From positions 1 to 64,000 of the forward strand of contig PLUL01000020.1 in NCBI GenBank assembly GCA_003164895.1: DNA of 64,000 nt, written 5' to 3'. A program made the translations under genes and the position numbers. Under the pieces are notes generated by a model that did no database searches, was not told where the DNA came from, and saw only the letters and a list, made by a program, of their open reading frames with translations. Source of the stretch: Bacteroidota bacterium. Lineage in GTDB: Bacteria > Bacteroidota > Bacteroidia > Palsa-948. Below are positions 7,958-15,651 of the stretch, piece by piece; positions within the stretch are counted from its first letter, which is position 1, and each line of letters opens with the position of its first letter.

Positions 7958-9526
7958 ATGAAAAAACAAATATTAATATCAGCAAAATTTTTGCTGACTA
8001 TAGCAAGTCTTCTGCCGATATTTTCTTTCGCGCAAACACCGCAAGCATTCAGGTATCAATCCATTGTGCGTAATGCCACAGGCAGCCCGATGGCAAACTC
8101 AGCTATCAGCGTGAGAGCTACTGTTCTCGATGGTTCGGCAACAGGAACTTCGGTGTATCAGGAAATACATTCAATTACTACTAACCAATTTGGTTTGATA
8201 AATCTTGAAATAGGAAATGGAACAGCCGTGAGCGGAGCATTTCCAACTATTATTTGGGGAACAGGAACAAAGTGGATAGAAATAGAAGCCGACTTTGGAA
8301 ACGGTTATATCCCTATGGGAACTTCGCAACTAATAAGTGTTCCGTATGCACTTAATTGTGGCAATAGTATTCCGGGTCCAACCGGATTGACAGGCGCAAC
8401 TGGAGCTAATGGAAATAACGGAACAAACGGAACAAATGGTGCTGTTGGTGCAACTGGCTCGCAAGGAGTTGTAGGAGCAACTGGAGCTGTTGGTGCAACC
8501 GGAGCAACGGGTTTAATCGGTGCAACAGGTTTAGCTGGAACAAATGGTACAAACGGAACAAATGGTTCTATTGGTCTTACAGGATTGACAGGTACAACAG
8601 GTTCAGCAGGAACAAATGGTACGAATGGAATAAATGGAATTGATGGAACAAATGGTGCAGTTGGTGCAACTGGTGCTGCTGGTTCAGCAGGAACTAATGG
8701 TACGAATGGAACAAATGGAGCAGTTGGTGCAACGGGTGCAGCAGGTTCAGCAGGAACAAATGGTGCAGTTGGTGCAACTGGTTCAGCAGGAACAAATGGT
8801 ACAAATGGAATTGATGGAACAAATGGTGCTGTTGGTGCAACAGGCGCAACTGGTTCAGCAGGAACTAATGGTACAAATGGAATTGACGGAACGAATGGTG
8901 CGGTTGGCGCAACTGGTTCAGCAGGAACAAATGGAACTAATGGTATTGATGGAACAAACGGTATTGACGGAACAAATGGCGCAGTTGGTGCAACTGGTGC
9001 AACTGGTTCAGCAGGAATAAATGGTATTGATGGAACAAACGGAATTGACGGAACAAACGGCGCAACTGGTGCAACCGGTTTAGCAGGTAATTCAATAAAT
9101 AATTTTTCTGAATTCTTTGCATTGATGCCCGGCGATAATGCAGCGACCATTGCGCCAGGTACTGCGGTTCTCTTTCCGCAAAATGGATCAACAGATGGTG
9201 TGATGGTGCGGATAGATGCATCCACTTTCACATTACCTGCTATCGGAACATATCAAGTATTTTTTCAAGTTAGTGTATCTGAACCCGGGCAGTTAATGTT
9301 AGGTCTTGATTCAGGTTCGGGAGTTGTTGAAATTGCTAAATCGGTTGTGGGACGTACTGCAGCCACTACTCAAATTGTTGGAATGTCATTGATAACAACC
9401 ACGGTTGTGAATTCTATTCTCTCCGTGCGTAATCCATCTGGCAATAGCACGGCTTTAACAATTACACCTATCGCCGGAGGCACACATGCCGTTTCTGCAA
9501 ATCTTGTCATCACGAGAATAGGATAA
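7958..9526 (+). CDS. Secreted collagen-like repeat protein with BclA-like C-terminal domain
   Basis: 522 residues. The signal peptide ends at FSFA (about 25). An N-terminal beta-type domain (26-135) precedes a long Gly-X-Y tract (about 139-376) built of GTNGTNG, GAVGATG, GSAGTNG and GIDGTNG blocks. The C-terminal globular domain (about 385-522) resembles the trimerising TNF-like domain of exosporium BclA proteins. Thr in the Y position is typical of bacterial collagen-like filaments that are glycosylated, but proline is nearly absent. No T9SS domain is visible, so its route to the surface is unclear. It is likely co-transcribed from element copy 2. Repeat copy number may vary between strains. 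Confidence 0.85.
   Translation: MKKQILISAKFLLTIASLLPIFSFAQTPQAFRYQSIVRNATGSPMANSAISVRATVLDGSATGTSVYQEIHSITTNQFGLINLEIGNGTAVSGAFPTIIWGTGTKWIEIEADFGNGYIPMGTSQLISVPYALNCGNSIPGPTGLTGATGANGNNGTNGTNGAVGATGSQGVVGATGAVGATGATGLIGATGLAGTNGTNGTNGSIGLTGLTGTTGSAGTNGTNGINGIDGTNGAVGATGAAGSAGTNGTNGTNGAVGATGAAGSAGTNGAVGATGSAGTNGTNGIDGTNGAVGATGATGSAGTNGTNGIDGTNGAVGATGSAGTNGTNGIDGTNGIDGTNGAVGATGATGSAGINGIDGTNGIDGTNGATGATGLAGNSINNFSEFFALMPGDNAATIAPGTAVLFPQNGSTDGVMVRIDASTFTLPAIGTYQVFFQVSVSEPGQLMLGLDSGSGVVEIAKSVVGRTAATTQIVGMSLITTTVVNSILSVRNPSGNSTALTITPIAGGTHAVSANLVITRIG
8373..9088 (+). repeat. Collagen-type Gly-X-Y coding repeats
   Basis: About 716 bases of nearly repetitive DNA in 9-base triplet units, many reading GGAACAAATGGT, GCAGTTGGTGCAACTGGT or GGTTCAGCA. 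Larger blocks of 30-60 bases recur, so unequal recombination could change length without breaking the reading frame. Confidence 0.9.
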
Positions 9527-9568
9527 TTTATTTTTCAAATTAAAATTTATTTCGCATCCAAGAAGAAG

Positions 9569-9634
9569 GTGTGAATCATACAACTTATTTCTAAAGTTAT
9601 GTAGCAATTGCGTGTTCGGGAGTACGCAACTTTG
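9569..9634 (+). promoter_or_regulatory. 66-bp repeated stress promoter element, copy 3
   Basis: GTGTGAAT at 9569, the first repeat degenerate (TACAAC), the second TGTAGC, and a CAACTTTG box at 9627-9634. Internal spacings are identical to the other copies. The first in-frame ATG of the next gene is only 5 bases after the box. Confidence 0.7.
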
Positions 9635-9638
9635 CTGT

Positions 9639-11096
9639 ATGAATATTCATGCACAAATAAATGCAATTAAACTAAAAAATAATTTTCAGTTTATTATAAT
9701 TGTTATTGCTTTACTGTTTTTTCCAAAGAATAATTTCGGACAGATTCCAAATTTGGGTACCGCTTCAAGTTTTGCATTGTTTACAGTAACCGGAGCTTTT
9801 GGAAATACCGGAACAACAAATATTACCGGAGATATTGGAACTAATGTTGGTGCCATAACCGGAAGCCCGATTGTATCAGGACAAATTCACGAGGAGGATT
9901 CTGTTACAGCCCAAGCCGCAGCAGATGTTGATAGTGCATATATTCAATTGAAGAGAATGAGTTGTGGCACTGTTTTGGGAAATATTTTAGGTAACAACGA
10001 TACGCTCATTCCAAATGTTTATTGTCTTGGAGGCGCTTCAACACTAAATGGAAATTTAATTTTAGACGGACAAGGAAATCTAAACGCAACATTTGTTTTT
10101 CAAATCGATGGCGCGTTTTCTGTAAACGCATTATCAAATATTATTCTGATTAATTCAGCAACCTTGTGCCACGTGTATTGGCAAATAAACGGAGCATTTA
10201 GTTTGGGAGATAGTGCCGTTTTCCAAGGAACTATTGTTGCTAATGGTGCAATCAGTTTGTTGGATAGTTCAAATCTTTTTGGCAGAGGACTTTCAATTGC
10301 CGGAGCTATTTCTCTTAATAATAATATTGTTGCCGTTGGTTCGCAACCCATTGCATCAATAATTTCTGCCGGTGGAGCAACCACATTTGATGAAGGTGAT
10401 AGTGTATTGCTTTCAGGAAACGATGGAGGAATTTGGTGTACCACAGCCATAACAGCTACCGTAAACATAAAGACAAGCGGCAATTATTGCGTAACAAATT
10501 CATGCGCTTGCGGAAGCGTAATTTCAAATTATATTTTAGTAACTGTTAATTCGGTTATTCTGCCGATAACACTTGTTTCTTTTATTGCAGAAAAGTGTAG
10601 CGCAAATTCATGTGTAAATCTAAATTGGCAAACTGCTTCTGAATCCAACAGTGCATATTTTCGTATTGAAAAATCAACAAACGGAATTAATTTTAATTCC
10701 ATTGGAGAGCGCAATGCAGCAGGAAACAGTTCCCAGTTGCTTTCTTATTTTTTTACGGATGAAGAACCTGTGCAAGGAATAAATTATTATCGCTTAAATC
10801 AAATTGACCTTAATGAAAATCAGAAATATTCTCAAGTAAAGTCAGTGAGTTTTTCCGATACAAACTTATCAGTGAGTATTTATCCTAATCCATTCAAAGG
10901 ACAGTTTAGTGTTTATAGTTTACAATCTAATATTCAATTGCAGATTTACAATTCAACAGGAAAAATGGTTTTTGAAACAAGTGTAAACAGAGAACAAGAA
11001 ACCATAAACTTAGGCGGTGCGAGTGGAATGTATTTTTACAAAGTGATTGGCGATAATAAAACTATTCAGTCGGGCAAATTGATTTCACAACAATAA
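9639..11096 (+). CDS. Ice-binding-like (DUF3494) secreted protein with T9SS type A sorting domain
   Basis: 485 residues from the ATG at 9639. The reading frame opens upstream at 9612, but that start lies before the -7 box. A signal segment (IIIVIALLFF) ends near NNFGQ. Residues about 36-235 match the DUF3494 ice-binding/adhesion fold: PNLGTASSFALFTVTGAFGN, GDIGTNVG, YCLGGASTLNGNLILDGQGN, repeated beta-helix turns. A C-terminal T9SS type A signal follows (VSIYPNPFKGQFSVYSL to the end). Known members bind ice or act as surface adhesins; which applies here is not shown. The ATG at 9639 implies an almost leaderless mRNA; an ATT codon at 9666 would be the alternative. Confidence 0.82.
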   Translation: MNIHAQINAIKLKNNFQFIIIVIALLFFPKNNFGQIPNLGTASSFALFTVTGAFGNTGTTNITGDIGTNVGAITGSPIVSGQIHEEDSVTAQAAADVDSAYIQLKRMSCGTVLGNILGNNDTLIPNVYCLGGASTLNGNLILDGQGNLNATFVFQIDGAFSVNALSNIILINSATLCHVYWQINGAFSLGDSAVFQGTIVANGAISLLDSSNLFGRGLSIAGAISLNNNIVAVGSQPIASIISAGGATTFDEGDSVLLSGNDGGIWCTTAITATVNIKTSGNYCVTNSCACGSVISNYILVTVNSVILPITLVSFIAEKCSANSCVNLNWQTASESNSAYFRIEKSTNGINFNSIGERNAAGNSSQLLSYFFTDEEPVQGINYYRLNQIDLNENQKYSQVKSVSFSDTNLSVSIYPNPFKGQFSVYSLQSNIQLQIYNSTGKMVFETSVNREQETINLGGASGMYFYKVIGDNKTIQSGKLISQQ

Positions 11097-11104
11097 ATAA
11101 TAAA

Positions 11105-11170
11105 GTGTGAATTATGTAACTCTTTAATAAAGTTGTGTAACATGTATAGGTCAGTAGTTACTCATCTTTG
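11105..11170 (+). promoter_or_regulatory. 66-bp repeated stress promoter element, copy 4
   Basis: GTGTGAAT at 11105, TGTAAC at 11115 and 11136, and a CATCTTTG box at 11163-11170. It begins 8 bases after the stop of the DUF3494 gene. The next start is at 11267, giving a leader of about 90 bases, the longest in the set. Confidence 0.75.
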
Positions 11171-11266
11171 CTGAGTTGCAATAATGACCAAAGTCGTTTT
11201 CTGTTATGACAGAAATCATTCACAAAAGAAGTTGAGTATAATAAATTTGATAAAAATATTTAAACC

Positions 11267-11668
11267 ATGAAAACAAATTTTACCGTATCAGTGCTGATTA
11301 TCATAGCGACAATATCTTTTTACGCACTACAAACAGTTCAAACAACCCAAGGTCCGCATGGAGGGTCATTACAAAAAGTTAAAAATTATCATGTTGAAAT
11401 GAAGGCACTCAATACCAATGTTTACACATATCTGTTTGACGAAAAATTAAAAGCCATCAGTAACAAAGATATATCCTGCACCATACAATTCTTTTTCAAT
11501 GACAGCGTAGCTACAGATGCAAGAATGAAACCCATAGGTGATGATGGATTTGTTTTGGAATCAAACGCAATTGCATATAGATATTGCAAGATTGTTTTTA
11601 AGATGCCGGCGAATACGATATCTACAAGATTTGAAAATGAAAACATTATAGTTAACATAAATAAGTAA
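11267..11668 (+). CDS. Exported protein with GPHGG motif, function unknown
   Basis: 133 residues. An N-terminal hydrophobic segment (about 6-22) is a signal peptide or anchor. The mature part starts with TTQGPHGGSLQKVKNYHVEMK. This resembles the short His/Gly segment next to metal-efflux adaptor proteins in Bacteroidota (GPHGG...YHxE). The rest is a small beta-rich domain with GDDGFVLESN. A metal-related periplasmic role is possible but not shown. First gene behind element copy 4; 31 bases separate it from the next gene. Confidence 0.5.
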   Translation: MKTNFTVSVLIIIATISFYALQTVQTTQGPHGGSLQKVKNYHVEMKALNTNVYTYLFDEKLKAISNKDISCTIQFFFNDSVATDARMKPIGDDGFVLESNAIAYRYCKIVFKMPANTISTRFENENIIVNINK

Positions 11669-11699
11669 CCTGAAAACCAACCTAAATAATCAATACACC

Positions 11700-12071
11700 A
11701 TGAAAAATAAAACAGAACGTAAAGCACTTCAAGTAAAATTAAATCACGTTATCAATTTGTATGTTAAATCGGTAACAACTGCCGATTCAAAAAAGATTAG
11801 CAAGTCAATAAAAAAAGCAAGCAAAATGGTTGCAAAAGCAATTGCAAAAGAAAATAACACACGCAAGGTACCCATTCATATTAAAGAAAAAATTGTTGCT
11901 CCAAAAGCAACGGTTAAAAAACAAACACAACCTAATGCAATTAAACGCTTGTCGTTGCCACGTGTTACGAATAAAATTAATAAGACCGTTCCTGTTAAGA
12001 GCAGTCAAAAAAAACAAGAGACTTCTTTTGTAAGTCATGACGGAGTTGATAAAGCGGGAAAGGAATTATAA
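11700..12071 (+). CDS. Lysine-rich basic protein, function unknown
   Basis: 123 residues, strongly basic, with KKISKSIKKASKMVAKAIAK (about 32-51) and further Lys/Pro/Val stretches similar to histone H1-like tails. The first 50 residues could be helical; the rest looks disordered. No signal peptide. Nucleic-acid or polyphosphate binding would fit the charge, but no family is recognised. Placed between two other unknown genes behind element copy 4. Confidence 0.6.
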   Translation: MKNKTERKALQVKLNHVINLYVKSVTTADSKKISKSIKKASKMVAKAIAKENNTRKVPIHIKEKIVAPKATVKKQTQPNAIKRLSLPRVTNKINKTVPVKSSQKKQETSFVSHDGVDKAGKEL

Positions 12072-12152
12072 TTTATGACTCAGCGCAAGAATTAATTTAT
12101 CAAATAATAACGCAACAAAATAATTCATCAAATAAAAAAAAATAAAAAAATT

Positions 12153-12794
12153 ATGGAAACGTTAATAAAAAAAGCAACTGCGAAAGAAAAAAAGTATTCT
12201 TTCTCTGAACAAATCGCAGCATTTAAAACAGAATTGGATGGCACAACCAAAAATGCCAAAGAAACAATCCGTTCCATCATCGCATCATGCAACGGCAGTT
12301 ATGAAAAAGCAATCGAGGCAAATAAGAAATATGTAAATGAGTTGCGCGAGCAGTTAAAAGAGCAGCACGTAAATACTTCTTTCTTTGATGAGATTACCAA
12401 TGCGTTTGTTAGTTCAGTGGAAGTATCGGACGAAGTTCTGGATGCCATTATTGATTCGCACATGCGCAGGACAAGTCGTATATCTGATTATCACAAGAAA
12501 AACATGGAAGTTCTCAGCAAAGCGTATGCTACTGATAAAATGAACTACGAAGATTTTCTGAAACTATTTCAAAAGAACTTTGAAGAGAGTATAGAACATT
12601 CCACGCAGGATATGAAAAAAGTGGTGGATGTGTATAACAAGCACTTGAACCTATCCGTGAACTTTGACAAGAACTTTTCCAAGAATATCAATTCGCAAGT
12701 GGATACAATGGTAAAACTTCAGAACAAAGGAATGCAGGGATATACCGATTGGACATTTGATTGGTGGAATAAGAGTTTGGAAAGCAAAAAATAG
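12153..12794 (+). CDS. Helical phasin-like protein, function unknown
   Basis: 213 residues, almost all alpha-helix with coiled-coil character. It has no signal peptide or membrane segment and ends YTDWTFDWWNKSLESKK. The layout resembles phasins and other granule-associated helical proteins, but no diagnostic motif is visible. It is the last gene of the copy 4 run; a good terminator follows at 12876. A link with the basic protein before it (granule or nucleoid binding) is only inference. Confidence 0.55.
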   Translation: METLIKKATAKEKKYSFSEQIAAFKTELDGTTKNAKETIRSIIASCNGSYEKAIEANKKYVNELREQLKEQHVNTSFFDEITNAFVSSVEVSDEVLDAIIDSHMRRTSRISDYHKKNMEVLSKAYATDKMNYEDFLKLFQKNFEESIEHSTQDMKKVVDVYNKHLNLSVNFDKNFSKNINSQVDTMVKLQNKGMQGYTDWTFDWWNKSLESKK

Positions 12795-12875
12795 AATTAA
12801 ATAATTTTTTACTAAGAAAGTATTATAAGAAGAAAGGAAAAGGCAAACATTCATATCATATTTGCAGGTAACAAT

Positions 12876-12911
12876 AAAAACTCTCCAAAAAATCGGGGAG
12901 TTTTTCATTTT
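12876..12911 (+). terminator. Rho-independent terminator after the phasin-like gene
   Basis: Inverted repeat AAAAACTCTCC (12876-12886) / GGGGAGTTTTT (12895-12905), 8-base loop, one G-T wobble, then a T-rich run on the plus strand. It closes the transcript from element copy 4. Confidence 0.8.
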
Positions 12912-12952
12912 TAATGACCCTTAGTATTTATTCTTTTTGTCCCCATTCTCAA

Positions 12953-13018
12953 GTGTGAATTATATAACTCTTAAATAAAGTTGTGTAACACCTGCCGCAA
13001 TAAATGCACTCATCTTTG
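12953..13018 (+). promoter_or_regulatory. 66-bp repeated stress promoter element, copy 5
   Basis: GTGTGAAT at 12953, repeats ATAAC and GTAAC with 21-bp period, and a CATCTTTG box at 13011-13018. The downstream ATG is at 13060. It lies behind the terminator at 12876, so it is an independent promoter. Confidence 0.75.
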
Positions 13019-13059
13019 TCTTGTTGTGAAAATCCATTCGCAATGTAAAATCAAAACCA

Positions 13060-13734
13060 ATGAAAAATACAATAAAGATATTTTCTGCTATCATATATAT
13101 GGCAGCCATACTTATTTCCAGTCTCTCTTTCGGACAAATGAAACAGGAAAGTAAAAAAACAAATTCAGCAGTAAGTGCTTCTACGCTCAAAACGAATATG
13201 CGCAAACTTTGGGAAGACCATGTAATATGGACACGCAATGTTATTCTTTGTCTTGTAGATGAACTTCCAGGAACCGATCAGTCCGTAAAACGCTTGCTTC
13301 AAAACCAAGTTGATATTGGCAATGCATTCAAACCATATTACGGAGAAGAAATGGGAAAAAAACTTACGGAACTTTTGTATGTGCATATAAATACTTCGGC
13401 AGAAGTAGTGAAAGCAGCAAAAGCCGGTAACACCGCAGCATTTGATGAGGCAAATAAAAGATGGTACGCAAACTCTGATGAGATGTCTGAATTTCTTTGC
13501 AAGGCAAATTCTAATTGGGTATTGGCTGATATGAAAATGATGATGGAAGATCACCTGAAAATAACTACGGATGAAGCAAACCAGCGCATTAAAAAAGATT
13601 ACGATGCCGATATTCTTGCTTTTGATAAAATCAACAATGAGATACTTGTTATGGCAGATGTATTTTCTGAAGGTATCGTTAAACAATTTCCAGAAAAATT
13701 TAAAACAGGCGGAACCAAGTTAGCATCAAAATAA
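13060..13734 (+). CDS. Secreted helical protein of a conserved uncharacterised family
   Basis: 224 residues. The signal peptide ends at SFGQ (about 26). The mature part has MRKLWEDHVIWTRNVIL, LLQNQVDIGNAFKPYYGEE, AAKAGNTAAFDEANKRWYAN and MMMEDHLKITTDEA, a repeated helical-hairpin pattern found in many bacteria. Database entries of this type are sometimes labelled glycosyltransferase, but no glycosyltransferase motif is present. The His/Asp/Glu pattern in four helices could bind metal. It is a monocistronic unit between element copies 5 and 6. Confidence 0.65.
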   Translation: MKNTIKIFSAIIYMAAILISSLSFGQMKQESKKTNSAVSASTLKTNMRKLWEDHVIWTRNVILCLVDELPGTDQSVKRLLQNQVDIGNAFKPYYGEEMGKKLTELLYVHINTSAEVVKAAKAGNTAAFDEANKRWYANSDEMSEFLCKANSNWVLADMKMMMEDHLKITTDEANQRIKKDYDADILAFDKINNEILVMADVFSEGIVKQFPEKFKTGGTKLASK

Positions 13735-13737
13735 AAA

Positions 13738-13803
13738 GTGTGAATAATGTAACTTATTTTAAAAGTTATGTAATACTTTCCGAAATGAAGATGCTCATAT
13801 TTG
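13738..13803 (+). promoter_or_regulatory. 66-bp repeated stress promoter element, copy 6
   Basis: GTGTGAAT at 13738 (4 bases after the previous stop), TGTAAC at 13748, TGTAAT at 13769, and a CATATTTG box at 13796-13803. The centre TAACTT...AAGTTA is a near-perfect inverted repeat. It drives bacterioferritin (ATG 13848). Confidence 0.75.
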
Positions 13804-13847
13804 TTTTCTGAAAATTTATAAACGCAAATCAATTAAAAACAAAAACA

Positions 13848-14327
13848 ATGAAAGGAAATAAAAAATTACTCACCGTTTTGAATTCGCTTTTGGCGGACGA
13901 ACTAACCGCCATTAACCAATACATGGTGCATTCTGAAATGTGCAACAATTGGGGTTATAAAAAACTTCGTCTGGATATAAGAAAACAAGCGATGGATGAA
14001 ATGCATCATGCCGAGTGGCTTATTGAGCGAATTATTTTTTTGGACGACTCGCCAACCGTATCCAAACTGAATACGATAAGAATCGGAAAAAATGTATTGG
14101 ATATGATCAATAACGATAGCAACGATGAACTTGAAGCTGTGCGCACCTATAATGAAGCGATCAAACTGGCTCATGAAGTTGGTGATGAAGGTAGCGTTGC
14201 TCTGCTGACCAAGATACTGAAAATGGAAGAAGGACATGTGGAATGGGCAGAAATACAACGTGCGCAGATCGCGCAAATGGGTATGGAGAATTATTTGGTT
14301 AATCAAACAGAAATTTCTGCAACCTGA
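13848..14327 (+). CDS. bfr: Bacterioferritin
   Basis: 159 residues, the normal length. It stores iron as a ferric mineral in a 24-mer and uses peroxide or oxygen at its di-iron site, which lowers Fenton chemistry. The ferroxidase ligands fall at E. coli Bfr numbering: E18, E51, H54, E94, E127 and H130, plus Y25. The haem-ligand position M52 is present. So this looks like a true haem-binding, ferroxidase-active bacterioferritin. It is controlled by element copy 6, in line with the catalase under copy 1. Confidence 0.95.
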   Translation: MKGNKKLLTVLNSLLADELTAINQYMVHSEMCNNWGYKKLRLDIRKQAMDEMHHAEWLIERIIFLDDSPTVSKLNTIRIGKNVLDMINNDSNDELEAVRTYNEAIKLAHEVGDEGSVALLTKILKMEEGHVEWAEIQRAQIAQMGMENYLVNQTEISAT

Positions 14328-14382
14328 ACTAAAAAAAGATTCTAATTGCTCAGTATTAAATAATAATTACAATTTATTTTAT

Positions 14383-14712
14383 ATGGAAAATAATTTAAAA
14401 GTAAATGCAGCGCTAGATCAAAAGATCGGGAAAATAGAAAAGGAGATTCAACCTGCTCTCTATGAACAAAGTTTTGATACGACAAGCATTAATGGAGAAA
14501 CCGAGAAGGAATTGAATGCAAAGATCCTGAAGATAACCATGACGATAAAAGATAAATATCCGGAGCTGTCTAAATATATTGAAGAAATGCCTGTAACCAT
14601 TCCAGATGTAAAGCATCCGGAAGTAACCCCGAATAATTTAAAAGCATATTATGATTCGCTGAATTCAACTTTGAGTAAATACATTTTGGAACATCCGATT
14701 AAGGCAAAATAA
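14383..14712 (+). CDS. Small acidic/helical protein, function unknown
   Basis: 109 residues from the ATG at 14383. A longer frame from 14236 overlaps bfr and is unlikely. The sequence has KIGKIEKEIQPALYEQSF, then LSKYIEEMPVTIPDVKHPEV and a helical end. No signal peptide. It begins 55 bases after bfr, so it is probably read from the same promoter. Not recognised. Confidence 0.6.
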   Translation: MENNLKVNAALDQKIGKIEKEIQPALYEQSFDTTSINGETEKELNAKILKITMTIKDKYPELSKYIEEMPVTIPDVKHPEVTPNNLKAYYDSLNSTLSKYILEHPIKAK

Positions 14713-14786
14713 AAATCTGCTGTTTATCTTAAATTTATTTCCAAATCAAAAACATTTATATCATATCGTGGTTTGATAAAAACACG

Positions 14787-15650
14787 GTGAAGCACCTTCG
14801 GTTACCTTTTTCGTTTTTTTTAATGCCGGTCTTTTTATTTGCTTTAAGTCAGGCAAATACCATTAATTGGCAGACAGCAATTCTTGCATTTGTAATTTTA
14901 CATCTGCTTGTTTTTCCTTCCAGCAACGGGTATAACAGTTATCAGGATCGGGATGAAACCAGCATTGGAGGATTAAAGCATCCTCCGAAAGTTTCTGAAA
15001 ATTTATTTTATGCTACACTTATGCTGGATGTGGTTGGCATCTTGAGTGCTCTGATTATTTCTGTTTACTTTTCTTTTTTTGTTTTGATCTTCGTGGGTAT
15101 GTCACGGGCTTACAGTTACCGAAATGTGCGATTAAAGAAATATCCTGTCATTGGATTTCTAACGGTATTTATTTTTCAGGGAGCGTTTGTTTATCTGATG
15201 GCTTCTTCTGCAATTACTGATTTTTCAATGGATACATTTTTTACGCTCAATAATACCATTTGCATGAGCGTGGCAAGTTTTTTTATTGGCAGTATTTATC
15301 CACTCACTCAAATTTATCAGCACGATGCAGATAAAAAAGACGGAGTGATCAGCATCAGCTACAAGCTTGGATATATTGGCACTTTTATTTTTTCCGCACT
15401 GCTATTTGCAATAGCAACCATTTTCTTATTCTACTTTTTCCATTTAAAACATCAGCACATTGCTTTGGTATTGTTTTCATTAATAATGATTCCTGTTGTC
15501 ATTAAATTGTCCCTTTGGTTTAACAAAGTTCGCAGGGATACAGTGCATGCAGATTTTGAAAACACAATGACAATGAACTTGCTGACATCAACCTGCATGA
15601 ATTTGTATTTTTTGTTGCTGATACTAAATAATCATTTCATCTGGTTTTAG
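14787..15650 (+). CDS. UbiA-family prenyltransferase
   Basis: 287 residues, GTG start, about eight membrane helices. The first Asp-rich motif is NGYNSYQDRDETSIGG (about 47-62), with the D-x-D pair that binds prenyl diphosphate via Mg2+; the second loop has QIYQHDADKKDG (about 176-187). UbiA enzymes attach an isoprenoid chain to an aromatic or quinoid ring in the membrane. The stop is one base before the polyketide synthase start, and an isopentenyl-diphosphate isomerase closes the cluster, so the acceptor is probably the polyketide product. No element copy lies directly upstream; transcription may come through bfr. Confidence 0.85.
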   Translation: MKHLRLPFSFFLMPVFLFALSQANTINWQTAILAFVILHLLVFPSSNGYNSYQDRDETSIGGLKHPPKVSENLFYATLMLDVVGILSALIISVYFSFFVLIFVGMSRAYSYRNVRLKKYPVIGFLTVFIFQGAFVYLMASSAITDFSMDTFFTLNNTICMSVASFFIGSIYPLTQIYQHDADKKDGVISISYKLGYIGTFIFSALLFAIATIFLFYFFHLKHQHIALVLFSLIMIPVVIKLSLWFNKVRRDTVHADFENTMTMNLLTSTCMNLYFLLLILNNHFIWF

Positions 15651-15651
15651 C

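Noticed and set aside
8305-9231. 308-codon minus-strand frame rich in Pro-Phe-Val-Pro across the collagen-like gene
   Set aside because: Its repeats mirror the Gly-X-Y codons of the sense gene; no start context or signal peptide. The same holds for the Met/Gln/Leu-rich frame at 8634-9020.
13060-13734. Glycosyltransferase annotation for the secreted helical protein
   Set aside because: No nucleotide-sugar binding motif or Rossmann strand is visible; the label in databases for similar proteins is probably an error.
14236-14382. Upstream start at 14236 for the 109-residue gene after bfr
   Set aside because: It would overlap bfr by 92 bases and add residues with no coding character.
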